Under the pieces are notes generated by a model. That model saw only the letters and a list, made by a program, of their open reading frames with translations. It had not been told where the DNA came from and ran no database searches. A program made the position numbers and the translations under genes. A stretch of 37,962 bases of DNA. Origin: Actinomycetota bacterium. Lineage in GTDB: Bacteria > Actinomycetota > Actinomycetes > Actinomycetales > Microbacteriaceae. Location: positions 1-37,962 of the forward strand of contig JAFDWK010000006.1 in the NCBI GenBank assembly GCA_018268515.1, in the 5' to 3' direction. The stretch's first letter is position 1; every line of letters starts with the position of its first letter. Below, in pieces: positions 8,843 through 16,755 of this stretch.

Positions 8843-9973
8843 ATGAGCCTTCCGCACGATGATGTCGATCCCGACGGCCTGCTGGAGTATTCGGTGGTGT
8901 TCACGGACCGTTCCCTGAACCACATGTCCGCGCGCTTCGTCGCCGTGATGCAGAGCCTGCAGTCGGATCTGCGTGCCGCGTACCGCGCCACCACGACGGC
9001 GATCGTCCCGGGCGGAGGCACCTACGGCATGGAGGCGGTGGCGCGTCAGCTCGCTACGGGGCGCCGCTGCCTGATCGTGCGCAACGGGCTCTTCTCCTAT
9101 CGCTGGTCGCAGATCCTCGAGGTGGGGGACATCGCGCAGAACACGGTCGTGTGCACCGCCCGGCCGCAGTCGGCCGATGCGCAGGCGGCCTGGGCGCCGG
9201 CTCCGATCGACGAGGTGGTCGCGGCGATCCGCGCGCAGCGCAGTGAGGTCGTGTTCGCGCCGCACGTGGAGACGGCCGCGGGGATCCTGCTTCCCGACGA
9301 CTATGTGCGCGCTCTCGCCGACGCGGTGCACGAGATCGGCGGACTGCTGGTGCTGGACTCGATCGCCTCCGGTGCGCTCTGGGTGGACATGGAGGCGCTC
9401 GGCGTGGACGTGCTGCTGAGCGCTCCGCAGAAGGGCTGGAGCGGCTCACCGGGCGCCGGCTACGTCATGCTCCGCGATGCGGGGCGGGAGGCGGTGACCG
9501 CGCGCACGTCGTCGAGCTTCGCGATCGATCTCGCGCGCTGGCTGTGGATCTCGGAGGAGTACGTCGCCGGGCGCGCCCCGTACCACGCCACCATGCCGAC
9601 CGACACGCTGGCGCACAACGCCCGGCTTTCGACGGAGACCCGTGAGCGTGGCTTCGAGGCGCTGCGCGCGGCGCAGTGGGACCTCGGGACCAGGGTGCGC
9701 GCCCTGCTCGCGCAGCGCGGCCTGCCGTCGGTCGCGGCGGAGGGCTTCGCCTCGCCGAGTGTCGCGGTCGTGCACACCACGGATCCCGGCTTGCGGACGG
9801 GCGCGCTCTTCCGCGAGCAGGGGCTGCAGGTCGCCGCCGGGGTGCCGCTGCACTGCGGGGAGCCGGAGTCGTTCTCGACGTTCCGGATCGGGCTGTTCGG
9901 GCTGGACAAGCTCGCCGACGTGGACGGCACCGTCGGACGCCTCGCGGATGCCCTGGACCGGATCGGACTCTGA
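8843..9973 (+). CDS. Class V PLP-dependent aminotransferase
   Basis: A 376-residue fold-type I PLP enzyme. The likely Schiff-base lysine is Lys197 in 'LLSAPQKGWSG', with Asp172 ('LVLDSIAS') positioned to bind the PLP pyridine nitrogen. The N-terminal region 'VPGGGTYGMEAVARQL' and the 'VFAPHVETAAGILLP' segment match the alanine-glyoxylate/serine-pyruvate/2-aminoethylphosphonate group of class V enzymes. The frame is open upstream, but the ATG at 8843 with a CAGGCT element 6 bases before it marks the start. It is monocistronic and convergent with the copper ATPase. The exact amino donor and acceptor cannot be deduced. Confidence 0.85.
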   Translation: MSLPHDDVDPDGLLEYSVVFTDRSLNHMSARFVAVMQSLQSDLRAAYRATTTAIVPGGGTYGMEAVARQLATGRRCLIVRNGLFSYRWSQILEVGDIAQNTVVCTARPQSADAQAAWAPAPIDEVVAAIRAQRSEVVFAPHVETAAGILLPDDYVRALADAVHEIGGLLVLDSIASGALWVDMEALGVDVLLSAPQKGWSGSPGAGYVMLRDAGREAVTARTSSSFAIDLARWLWISEEYVAGRAPYHATMPTDTLAHNARLSTETRERGFEALRAAQWDLGTRVRALLAQRGLPSVAAEGFASPSVAVVHTTDPGLRTGALFREQGLQVAAGVPLHCGEPESFSTFRIGLFGLDKLADVDGTVGRLADALDRIGL

Positions 9974-10000
9974 GCCCGACCCGGTCCGGACGCCGGCGCG

Positions 10001-12202
10001 TCAGCGCGAGCGGCGTGCCGGCGCCGCGGCGACGCTCTCCGGTCGCAGGTCGAGCCGGCGCAGCAGCTGCGCGTTGAGCGCGACGACCACGGTGGAGACC
10101 GACATCAGGATCGCGCCGACCGACATCGGCAGTAGGAAGCCGATCGGGGCGAGCACGCCCGCGGCGAGCGGGACGGCGGCCAGGTTGTAGCCGGCCGCCC
10201 ACCACAGGTTCTGCCGCATCTTGCGGTACGCGGCCCGGGACAGCTCGATCGTCGCGACGACGGAGCGCGGATCGGAGCTCGCCAGCACGACCCCGGCGGA
10301 TCCGATCGCGACGTCGGTTCCGGCGCCGATCGCGATGCCCACATCGGCCCGTGCGAGCGCCGGTGCATCGTTCACGCCATCGCCCACCATCGCGACCGTG
10401 CGTCCCTCGGACTGCAGCTCGGCGACGCGCGCCGACTTGTCCTCGGGGCGCACCCCGGCGAAGAACCTCTCGATGCCGAGCTCCGCGGCCACGGAGGCCG
10501 CCACCGCCTCCGCGTCGCCGGTGATCATCACCACATCGACGCCGCGCTGCTGCAGGGCGCGTACGGCGGTGCGGGACTCCTCCCGGATCGCGTCGGCGAG
10601 CCGCAGCGCGCCGGCCACACGGCCGTCCACGAGCACGTGCAGGATGATCGCGCCCTGCGCACGCCATGCGGCAGCCTCGGGCAGCTCCGTCGCGTCCGCC
10701 TGGCGGAGCAGCGCGGGTCCGCCGACCTCGACCGTGCGGCCGTCGACGACGGCGCGCACGCCGAGCGCCGGTTCCGAGCGGAACGCCGACACGGCACCGC
10801 GGGGGAGGGTTCGGCTCTCGGCGGCCGTGCGGATCGCGGCCGCGAGCGGGTGCTCGGAGTCGGACTCCGCCGCGGCGGCCAGGCCCAGCACATCGTCCTG
10901 CGTGAATCCGGCGGACACGGCGATGCCGGTCACCGCGGGCGCGCCCTCGGTCAGGGTCCCGGTCTTGTCGAAGAGCACGGCGTCGACCTGGCGCATCCGC
11001 TCCAGGGCCATCCGGTCCTTCACGAGGATCCCGCCGCGCGCTGCGCGCTCGGTGGCGATCGAGACCACGAGGGGGATCGCGAGGCCCAGGGCGTGCGGGC
11101 AGGCGATCACGAGGACGGTGATGACCCGGACGACCGCGGCATCGGGCAGTCCGATGGCCGTCCACACCACAGCCGTGACGATTCCGGCGATGAGGGCGAA
11201 CCAGAACAGCCACCCCGCCGCGCGGTCCGCGAGGCGCTGGGCGCGGGAGGACGAGGACTGCGCCTCGGCGACCAGCCGGCCGATCCCGGCGAGGGCCGTG
11301 TCGTCTCCGACCGCGGTCACCCGCGCGCGCAGCGCCGAGTCCGTCGCGATCGTTCCCGCGACCACCCGATCGCCCGTCGTCCGCGGCACCGCACGCGACT
11401 CGCCGGTGATCATCGACTCGTCGAGGTTCGCGGAGCCCTCCACGACCATCGCATCGGCCGGCACCCGGCCTCCGGGGCGGATCAGCACCACGTCTCCGAC
11501 GCGCAGGTCCGCGGGGGAGACGAGTTCGATGTCGTCGCCGTTCACGCGCTCCGCCTGATCGGGCAGGAGCGCGGCGAGCGAATCGAGAGCCGACGTCGTC
11601 TGCGCGAGAGAGCGCATCTCGATCCAGTGCCCGAGAAGCATGATCACGATGAGGAGGGCGAGCTCCCACCAGAAGTCGAGCTCGTGGTCGAGGAGTCCGA
11701 GCGTCGCGCCCCATGAGGCGAGGAAGGCGACGGTGATCGCGAGCGCGATGAGCAGCATCATCCCGGGTCGGCGCCCGCGGATCTCGGAGATCGCGCCGGT
11801 CAGGAACGGCTGCCCGCCCCAGACGTACAGCACCGTGCCGATCACCGGCGGGATCGCCTGCAGCGCCAGGACCTCGGGCACGTGGTACCCGACGAGCATC
11901 GCGAACATGGGGGAGAAGGCGACGACCGGCACCGCCAGCACCAGCATGATCCAGAACAGGCGGCGGAACCGGGCGACGTGGTCGCCGTGACCGGCATGGT
12001 CCCCGTGGCCGCCGTGGTTCGAGTGGCCATGCGATCCCGCGTGGCCCTCGTGATCCGCGTGGCCCTCGTGATCCGCGTGGCCCTCGTGATCCGCGTGATC
12101 GGGGCGCTCTGACGTCGCGGTGTGCGGTTCATGCTCCGCTGCGTGATCGTGCAGCGCGATCTGGTCCGCGGGGTGGTCGCCGTGCTGCGCTCGTTCGTCC
12201 AT
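10001..12202 (-). CDS. copB: Copper/silver-type P1B ATPase with CPH motif (CopB-like)
   Basis: A 733-residue membrane ATPase. Residues 1-76 are a metal-binding tail with 20 histidines, including repeats of 'HADHEG' (tandem 18-bp DNA repeats near 12049-12106). Then come membrane helices, the actuator 'TGES' (266-269), the transmembrane metal motif Cys-Pro-His (368-370), the phosphorylated Asp412 of 'DKTGT', 'SEHPLA' and the hinge 'GDGVNDAPA'. CPH plus a His-rich N-terminus marks the P1B-3 (CopB) group, which exports Cu(I/II) or Ag. The Cys-type heavy-metal domain of CopA is absent. A GTG at 12211, in frame, is an alternative start. A palindrome overlapping its promoter suggests copper-responsive repression, but no CsoR gene lies nearby. 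Confidence 0.93.
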   Translation of the reverse strand: MDERAQHGDHPADQIALHDHAAEHEPHTATSERPDHADHEGHADHEGHADHEGHAGSHGHSNHGGHGDHAGHGDHVARFRRLFWIMLVLAVPVVAFSPMFAMLVGYHVPEVLALQAIPPVIGTVLYVWGGQPFLTGAISEIRGRRPGMMLLIALAITVAFLASWGATLGLLDHELDFWWELALLIVIMLLGHWIEMRSLAQTTSALDSLAALLPDQAERVNGDDIELVSPADLRVGDVVLIRPGGRVPADAMVVEGSANLDESMITGESRAVPRTTGDRVVAGTIATDSALRARVTAVGDDTALAGIGRLVAEAQSSSSRAQRLADRAAGWLFWFALIAGIVTAVVWTAIGLPDAAVVRVITVLVIACPHALGLAIPLVVSIATERAARGGILVKDRMALERMRQVDAVLFDKTGTLTEGAPAVTGIAVSAGFTQDDVLGLAAAAESDSEHPLAAAIRTAAESRTLPRGAVSAFRSEPALGVRAVVDGRTVEVGGPALLRQADATELPEAAAWRAQGAIILHVLVDGRVAGALRLADAIREESRTAVRALQQRGVDVVMITGDAEAVAASVAAELGIERFFAGVRPEDKSARVAELQSEGRTVAMVGDGVNDAPALARADVGIAIGAGTDVAIGSAGVVLASSDPRSVVATIELSRAAYRKMRQNLWWAAGYNLAAVPLAAGVLAPIGFLLPMSVGAILMSVSTVVVALNAQLLRRLDLRPESVAAAPARRSR
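12049..12106. repeat. Tandem 18-bp repeats encoding His-Glu-Gly-His units
   Basis: Three near-perfect 18-bp copies and a partial copy encode the repeated H-A-D-H-E-G segment of the copper ATPase N-terminus. In-frame repeats allow the number of His ligands to change by slippage without breaking the gene. Confidence 0.75.
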
Positions 12203-12212
12203 GATGGCCACA

Positions 12213-12218
12213 ACCTTA
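12213..12218 (-). promoter_or_regulatory. Candidate -10 (TAAGGT) of the copper ATPase gene
   Basis: A minus-strand TAAGGT overlaps the edge of the palindrome at 12218-12234. The predicted start of transcription is only a few bases before the ATG at 12202. Confidence 0.4.
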
Positions 12219-12234
12219 TACCCCCTAGGGGTAT
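12218..12234. promoter_or_regulatory. Copper-operator-like palindrome ATACCCCCTAGGGGTAT
   Basis: Seven-base arms ATACCCC/GGGGTAT are separated by CTA. G/C-rich ATACCCC...GGGGTAT boxes are typical of CsoR-family operators before copper efflux genes. It lies at the -10 region of the ATPase and in the intergenic space shared with the SEC-C gene. The regulator is not encoded in the window. Confidence 0.65.
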
Positions 12235-12259
12235 TCCCGAGGGGTGTGCCTGCTGCGAA

Positions 12260-12265
12260 TAGGCT
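12260..12265 (+). promoter_or_regulatory. -10 element (TAGGCT), leaderless, SEC-C gene
   Basis: TAGGCT ends 7 bases before the ATG at 12273. Confidence 0.5.
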
Positions 12266-12272
12266 GAAGGCG

Positions 12273-12677
12273 ATGAACAAGGGATCGAGCGCCGAGCAGG
12301 GCGCGCAGCGCTGCCCATGCGGCTCCGGTGACGTGTTCGACGCCTGCTGCGGCCCGATCCTGGCGGGTCGGCCGGCGCCGACCGCGGAGCGTCTCATGCG
12401 CTCGCGGTACACCGCGTTCGCGATCGGTGCCGCCGCGTATCTGCTGCGTTCCTGGCACCCGTCCACCCGGCCGGCGAGCGTCGACATCGATCCAGGGGTG
12501 CGCTGGCTGCGCCTGGACATCCTCGCGAAGGCCGGCGGTGGCCCCTTCGACACGGAGGGCATCGTCGAGTTCGAGGCGATCCATCGCGACGCCGCGGGGC
12601 GTGGCGTGCTGCATGAGCGCAGCCGTTTCGTGCGCGAGGGCGGGCGATGGCTCTACGTCGACGGCGACGTGTCCTGA
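12273..12677 (+). CDS. YchJ-like (UPF0225) protein with SEC-C motif
   Basis: A 134-residue protein starting with a SEC-C zinc-binding motif ('CPCGSGDVFDACCGP', about residues 12-26) followed by the NTF2-like YchJ domain ('RLMRSRYTAFAIGAAAYLLRSWHPSTRP' to 'FVREGGRWLYVDGD'). SEC-C binds one zinc through C-x-C-x8-C-[CH]. The YchJ family has no firmly assigned function. The start is the ATG at 12273, preceded by TAGGCT and 7 bases. It is divergent from the copper ATPase and shares the copper-operator-like region, so metal-linked expression is possible but unproven. Confidence 0.88.
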   Translation: MNKGSSAEQGAQRCPCGSGDVFDACCGPILAGRPAPTAERLMRSRYTAFAIGAAAYLLRSWHPSTRPASVDIDPGVRWLRLDILAKAGGGPFDTEGIVEFEAIHRDAAGRGVLHERSRFVREGGRWLYVDGDVS

Positions 12678-12712
12678 GTCCGTCCTCCGCGCGGACGGAG
12701 GGTCCTCTGGCG

Positions 12713-12718
12713 TAGGTT
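12713..12718 (+). promoter_or_regulatory. -10 element (TAGGTT), leaderless, zinc-ribbon gene
   Basis: TAGGTT ends 7 bases before the GTG at 12726. Confidence 0.5.
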
Positions 12719-12725
12719 TGAGGGC

Positions 12726-13481
12726 GTGAAAGCCAACCCCGCGCACCAGCTCGTGCTCCTCGACATCGCCGACATCGATCGCCGCATCACGCAGGCCGAT
12801 TACGCGCGCACGCGCCCTGTGCAGGGCGAGCGGATCAACGAGCTCTCCGCGCAGCGCCAGGGGCAGCTGCGGGAGCTGACCGCGCTGTCGGGCGCGCGCG
12901 ACGACGTGCAGGCCGAGCTGAAGCGCCTCGAGTCGGACGTGGCCCTCGCCGCGCAGCGCCGCGACCGTGATGCCGAGCGGCTCGCCGCCACGCAGAATCC
13001 GAAGGACGCGGTCGCCCTGGAACAGGAGATCGCGAGTCTCGGCCGCAGGATCAGCGACCTCGAGGACGCCGAGCTCGAGCTCATGGGGCGCCTCGAAGAC
13101 GCCGAGGCCGCCGTCTCCGCCCAGCAGGCGCTCATCGACGAGACGGTGGCGGAGGGGACCCGGCTGACCGCCGAGGCGAAGGCGCTCATCGCTGCCGCGG
13201 CCACCGAGGGGGAGCAGCTCGCCCGCGATCGCGGCGCGCTCGTCGACGCGGTCTCCCCGTCGCTCATGGCCGAGTACCAGCGCCGCAGCGGACGCACCGC
13301 GGGCGCGGCGCTGCTGCGCCGCGCCACCTGCGAAGGGTGCCGCATGGTGCTCTCGGGAACCGATCTGAACGTCATCCGTCAGGCCGCGGATGACGAGGTC
13401 GTCTCCTGCCCGGAGTGCGGCTGCATCCTGATCCGCACCGAGGAGTCGGGGCTGAAGAGCTCCGCGGCTGCGGCGGACTGA
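12726..13481 (+). CDS. Coiled-coil protein with C4 zinc ribbon (DUF164/CdsZ-like)
   Basis: A 251-residue protein. Residues 10-180 form a long antiparallel coiled coil rich in Ala, Glu, Arg and Leu. The C-terminus holds a C4 zinc ribbon with Cys202, Cys205, Cys228 and Cys231 (plus Cys233). This is the conserved bacterial family that includes Helicobacter HP0958 and chlamydial CT398; in actinobacteria it usually lies near Nif3-like and RNase H genes. It is thought to be a nucleic-acid or protein-assembly adaptor, without a settled role. The GTG start is supported by family length and the TAGGTT element. Two 37-bp repeats follow the stop. Confidence 0.88.
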   Translation: MKANPAHQLVLLDIADIDRRITQADYARTRPVQGERINELSAQRQGQLRELTALSGARDDVQAELKRLESDVALAAQRRDRDAERLAATQNPKDAVALEQEIASLGRRISDLEDAELELMGRLEDAEAAVSAQQALIDETVAEGTRLTAEAKALIAAAATEGEQLARDRGALVDAVSPSLMAEYQRRSGRTAGAALLRRATCEGCRMVLSGTDLNVIRQAADDEVVSCPECGCILIRTEESGLKSSAAAAD

Positions 13482-13488
13482 CCGGATC

Positions 13489-13569
13489 CGGTCCCTGAGC
13501 CTGTCGAAGGGCCCGGATCCGCTTTCGGTCCCTGAGCCTGTCGAAGGGCCCGGATCCGCTTCCGGTCCC
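13489..13569. repeat. Two 37-bp tandem repeats between convergent genes
   Basis: Units at 13489-13525 and 13526-13562 differ only at the last base, and 13563-13569 begins a third. Each contains CCTGAGCCTGTCGAAGG, a sequence I know to be dispersed in many bacterial genomes, including actinobacteria, and is flanked by CGGATCCG palindromes that pair (for example 13484-13491 with 13513-13520). It lies between the convergent zinc-ribbon and aldo/keto reductase genes, so it may act as a bidirectional terminator. Confidence 0.8.
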
Positions 13570-13573
13570 GACC

Positions 13574-14413
13574 TCAGAACTCCTCGTGCGTGGCCGGATC
13601 CGCGCCCCACAGCCGTCCGTCGGGGCGTCCGAGAGCGGTGATCTCGGCGATCTCCTCGTCGCTCAGCCGCACCTGAGCGGCGGCCAGGTTCAGCGCCTGG
13701 TGCTCCGCCGAGGCCGCCTTGGGGATCGCGACCACGCCGCGCCCCGCATGCCAGGCGAGCACGGTCTGCGCCGGGGTGATCCGGTGCGCGGCGGCCACTC
13801 GGGCGATCACCGGCTCGTCCAGCACGTCGCCGGCCTTGCCGAGCGGGCTCCACGCCTCGGTGAGGATGCCGTGCGCGCGGTGGTACTCCAGCGCATCCTG
13901 CTGGGGGAAGCGCGGATGCAGTTCGATCTGGTTGACCACGGGGCGCACCCCGGTGGCGTCCTCGATGCGTTCCAGGTGCTCGGGCAGGAAGTTCGACACG
14001 CCGATCTGACGGACGAGCCCCCGTTCGCGCGCCTCGATCAGCGCTTGCCAGGCCTCGACGTACGAGTCCACGCGCGGCAGGGGCCAGTGGATGAGGAAGA
14101 GGTCGATCGCGTCGACACCGAGCCGGAACCGGCTCTCCTCGATCGCCATGAGCGCCTTGCCGCGGGCGTGGTGGCGCCCGGCGAGCTTCGAAGTCACGAT
14201 GAGCTCGGCGCGATCGACGGCCGCGCCGGAGATCCCCCAGCCCACCGCACCCTCGTTCTCGTAGTTGAAGGCCGAGTCGATCAGGCGATAGCCGGTCTCG
14301 ATGCCGCTGCGGACCGCGTCCGCGCCGGCTTCTCCGCGGAAGCCGTAGGTGCCGAGCCCCTGCGCGGGCAGAGTGAAGCCGTTGTGGGCGGTGAAGGCGG
14401 ATGCGTCGGACAT
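13574..14413 (-). CDS. Aldo/keto reductase
   Basis: A 279-residue NADPH-dependent TIM-barrel reductase of the 2,5-diketo-gluconate reductase-like group. The catalytic tetrad is visible as Asp46, Tyr51, Lys76 and His109 ('GYRLIDSAFNYENE', 'VTSKL', 'FLIHWP'). The C-terminal 'AIPKAAS' segment is a cofactor phosphate-binding motif. The ATG at 14413 has a GGAGAGGAG ribosome-binding site; codons upstream lack family similarity. It is a single gene. The natural substrate is uncertain: small aldehydes or ketones are typical. Confidence 0.92.
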   Translation of the reverse strand: MSDASAFTAHNGFTLPAQGLGTYGFRGEAGADAVRSGIETGYRLIDSAFNYENEGAVGWGISGAAVDRAELIVTSKLAGRHHARGKALMAIEESRFRLGVDAIDLFLIHWPLPRVDSYVEAWQALIEARERGLVRQIGVSNFLPEHLERIEDATGVRPVVNQIELHPRFPQQDALEYHRAHGILTEAWSPLGKAGDVLDEPVIARVAAAHRITPAQTVLAWHAGRGVVAIPKAASAEHQALNLAAAQVRLSDEEIAEITALGRPDGRLWGADPATHEEF

Positions 14414-14542
14414 GGAACTCCTCTCCGGTGCCTCCACGCTAACCGCCCGCGGGTGCGCGCGTGCGAGCTGCGATACACGACGACACACCCGGTGGCCGGT
14501 CCGCCTGGCTCGAGCGTGTCATCCGGGCGGGATCGGAGGGCG

Positions 14543-14548
14543 TAGATT
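14543..14548 (+). promoter_or_regulatory. -10 element (TAGATT), leaderless, DNA polymerase gene
   Basis: TAGATT ends 7 bases before the ATG at 14556. Confidence 0.5.
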
Positions 14549-14555
14549 CGAAGAC

Positions 14556-16286
14556 ATGATCGAATCGGCCGCTCCGCACGAGGTCGTGCTGGGTCGGTCG
14601 GCGCGCGCAGACGCGTGGACGCTGGTGCTGCTCGATGAGCACGGCGCGGAGTCGGGCAGACGCGAGATCGGAGCGTCCGAGCTGGTGGTCACGGTCGCCG
14701 GCTTCGAGGACGCGGGCCACCCGCGATGGGTGGTGCGGCACCTGCGTGAGGTGTACCCGCGGCTGCTCGCCGCCGGGATCCGGATCCGTCGCGCGCACGA
14801 CCTGCTGCTCTGCCACGCGATCCTGCGAGACACGACGAGCCTCGCGGATCCGATCCCGGCGTCGACCCGGTGGGTCAGGGCGGATCCGCTCGCGACGACC
14901 GTCGAGGTGCCCGCGCTGTTCGATCTGAACGTCCTCGCCCGGTACGGAGCGGACGAGGGCGCAGGCGAGATCGATGAGCTCCTCGCCGAGCATGCCCGTC
15001 AGCGGGCGGCGCTGCAGCGTGCCCCGGACGGACGCCTCGCGCTGCTGTGCGCCGCGGAATCGACCGGTGCCCTCATCGCGGAGGAGATGACCGCGGCCGG
15101 CCTGCCGTGGAGCACGGCCGTGCATGAACGGCTGCTGGCCGAGGCGCTCGGGCCGCGGCCGGTGCCGGGTGCGCGCCCCGCCCGGATGGCCGAACTCGTG
15201 GTCGAGATCGCGGCGGGCCTGGAGGACGCGACCGTCAACCCGGACAGTCCGCCGCGGCTTCTGAAGTCACTGCGGCGGGCCGGGATCCTCGTCGACTCGA
15301 CCTCGCGCTGGGAGCTCGGCCAGGTCGAGCATCCCGTGGTCGAACCGCTCCTGGCGTACAAGAAGCTCGCCCGGCTGCATGCCGCGAACGGGTGGGCCTG
15401 GCTGGCGGAATGGGTGCGCGAGGAGCGCTTCCGCCCGATCTATCTCACCGGCGGGGTCGTCACCGGGCGCTGGGCGTCCAGCGGCGGGGGCGCACTGCAG
15501 ATTCCGCGGAGCCTGCGCCCCGCGGTGCGCGCGGACGAGGGGTGGACCCTGGTGTGCGCCGATGTCGCGCAGCTGGAGCCGCGGGTGCTCGCCGCGATGT
15601 CGCAGGACCGGGCGATGGCCGCCGCCGCGCGCGGCGCCGACCTGTACGAGGGCGTGGTGCGCTCCGGTGCGGTGCAGACCCGGCAGGAGGCGAAGTACGC
15701 GGTGCTGGGCGCGATGTACGGCGCGACCACCGGCCCCAGTGGGCAGCTCGGTCCTCGGCTGCGCAGTGTGTTCCCTCGGGCCATGGCGCTCGTCGACGCT
15801 GCGGCGAAGACGGGCGAGGACGGCGGCGTCGTCTCCACGCTCCTCGGTCGCAGCTCGCCGCGGCCGGATCCGACCTGGACGGCGGCGCAGTCCCGCGCGA
15901 GCGATCCCGATGCGGACGGCGCGGATGAGCGGTTCGCGCGCAGCCGCGCCAGGGACCGCGGCCGCTTCACCCGCAATTTCGTGGTGCAGGGGACCGCCGC
16001 GGAGTGGTCGCTGCTGTGGCTCGCCGAGATCCGGTACCGTCTGGCGGCGCTCACGGACGCATCGCGGCCCGCGCCCGGCTCCGGCCCGGTGTTCGCCCGG
16101 CGCGCGCACCTGGCGTTCTTCCTGCACGACGAGGTCATCGTGCACACGCCGCTCGAGCAGGCCGAGGAGGCCGCCCGTGCGGTGCAGGACGCCGCGGACG
16201 CCGCGACCCGTCGGCTGTTCCCCGGGTTCGAGATCGACATCCCCCTCGACCTGCGCATCGCCGAGGACGCCGGCAAGGAACCGTAG
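14556..16286 (+). CDS. Stand-alone family A DNA polymerase (PolA-like, no 5'-nuclease domain)
   Basis: A 576-residue protein usually named bifunctional 3'-5' exonuclease/DNA polymerase in actinobacteria. The polymerase module shows motif A with Asp336 ('DVAQLEPRVL'), motif B 'RQEAKYAVLGAMYG' and motif C 'HDEVIVH' (His524-Asp525-Glu526). It is much shorter than PolA (about 880 residues): the 5' nuclease is absent and the N-terminal 200 residues lack a clear set of exonuclease carboxylates. In motif A the usual Tyr-Ser is Val-Ala, and in motif B the Phe before Gly is Leu. It is probably an accessory repair polymerase. Its TAG stop forms the start of the rnpB -10 element. Confidence 0.88.
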   Translation: MIESAAPHEVVLGRSARADAWTLVLLDEHGAESGRREIGASELVVTVAGFEDAGHPRWVVRHLREVYPRLLAAGIRIRRAHDLLLCHAILRDTTSLADPIPASTRWVRADPLATTVEVPALFDLNVLARYGADEGAGEIDELLAEHARQRAALQRAPDGRLALLCAAESTGALIAEEMTAAGLPWSTAVHERLLAEALGPRPVPGARPARMAELVVEIAAGLEDATVNPDSPPRLLKSLRRAGILVDSTSRWELGQVEHPVVEPLLAYKKLARLHAANGWAWLAEWVREERFRPIYLTGGVVTGRWASSGGGALQIPRSLRPAVRADEGWTLVCADVAQLEPRVLAAMSQDRAMAAAARGADLYEGVVRSGAVQTRQEAKYAVLGAMYGATTGPSGQLGPRLRSVFPRAMALVDAAAKTGEDGGVVSTLLGRSSPRPDPTWTAAQSRASDPDADGADERFARSRARDRGRFTRNFVVQGTAAEWSLLWLAEIRYRLAALTDASRPAPGSGPVFARRAHLAFFLHDEVIVHTPLEQAEEAARAVQDAADAATRRLFPGFEIDIPLDLRIAEDAGKEP

Positions 16287-16289
16287 ACT
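16284..16289 (+). promoter_or_regulatory. -10 element (TAGACT) of rnpB overlapping the polymerase stop
   Basis: TAGACT starts with the TAG stop codon of the polymerase gene and lies 6 bases before the first predicted base of the RNase P RNA (16296). Confidence 0.5.
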
Positions 16290-16295
16290 GGATCC

Positions 16296-16672
16296 GAACG
16301 GGTCGGCCGGACGGTCGCGTGGCGGGAGACCGCACCGAGGAACGTCCGGGCTCCGCAGGGCAGGGCGGTGGGCAACACCCACCCGGAGCAATCCGCGAGA
16401 CAGTGCCACAGAGAGAAGACCGCCGTCGGGCCGCAAGACCCGGGGGTAAGGGTGAAAGGGTGGTGTAAGAGACCACCGGGGGCCGTGGTGACACGGCCCG
16501 CCAGGTAAACCTCGCCCGGAGCAAGGCCAGACAGGGGATGTTGACGCGGCTCGCCGAGTCCCCGGGTAGGCCGCTGGAGCGGCGCGGCAACGCGTCGCCG
16601 AGAGAGATGACCGTCGAAGGGACACCCCGAGAGGGGCCCCGGAACAGAACCCGGCGTACAGGCCGGCCCGTT
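16296..16672 (+). ncRNA. rnpB: RNase P RNA (bacterial class A)
   Basis: This is the catalytic RNA that matures tRNA 5' ends. The P1 helix is formed by CGGGTCGGCC (16299-16308) and GGCCGGCCCG (16661-16670). The conserved P4 5' region GAGGAACGTCCGGGCTCC begins near 16337, GCAAGACCCGGGGGTAAGGG lies in the specificity part, and AGAGAGATGACCGTCG near 16600 and ACAGAACCCGGCGTACAGG near 16643 are the conserved 3' regions. About 377 nt fits actinobacterial class A RNA. It follows the polymerase gene directly and is closed by the hairpin at 16686-16719. Ends are uncertain by a few bases. Confidence 0.96.
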
Positions 16673-16685
16673 CCCCGCACGGAAG

Positions 16686-16719
16686 AGGCCCGGATCCGCA
16701 GTCCTGCGGATCCGGGCCT
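16686..16719. terminator. Perfect 15-bp hairpin between rnpB and ppgK
   Basis: Arms 16686-16700 and 16705-16719 are fully complementary around a GTCC loop, each containing CGGATCCG. Symmetry and position suggest it ends transcription from both rnpB and the convergent ppgK. Confidence 0.75.
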
Positions 16720-16755
16720 GTCGTGGTCCCTGCGCCCGTCTCGGGCGAGGGCGGG

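Noticed and set aside
13489-13569. CRISPR array
   Set aside because: There are only two directly abutting repeats, with no spacers and no cas genes.
12225-13853. Minus-strand open frame across the SEC-C and zinc-ribbon genes
   Set aside because: It is antisense to two recognised genes and crosses the 37-bp repeats; no domain is seen.
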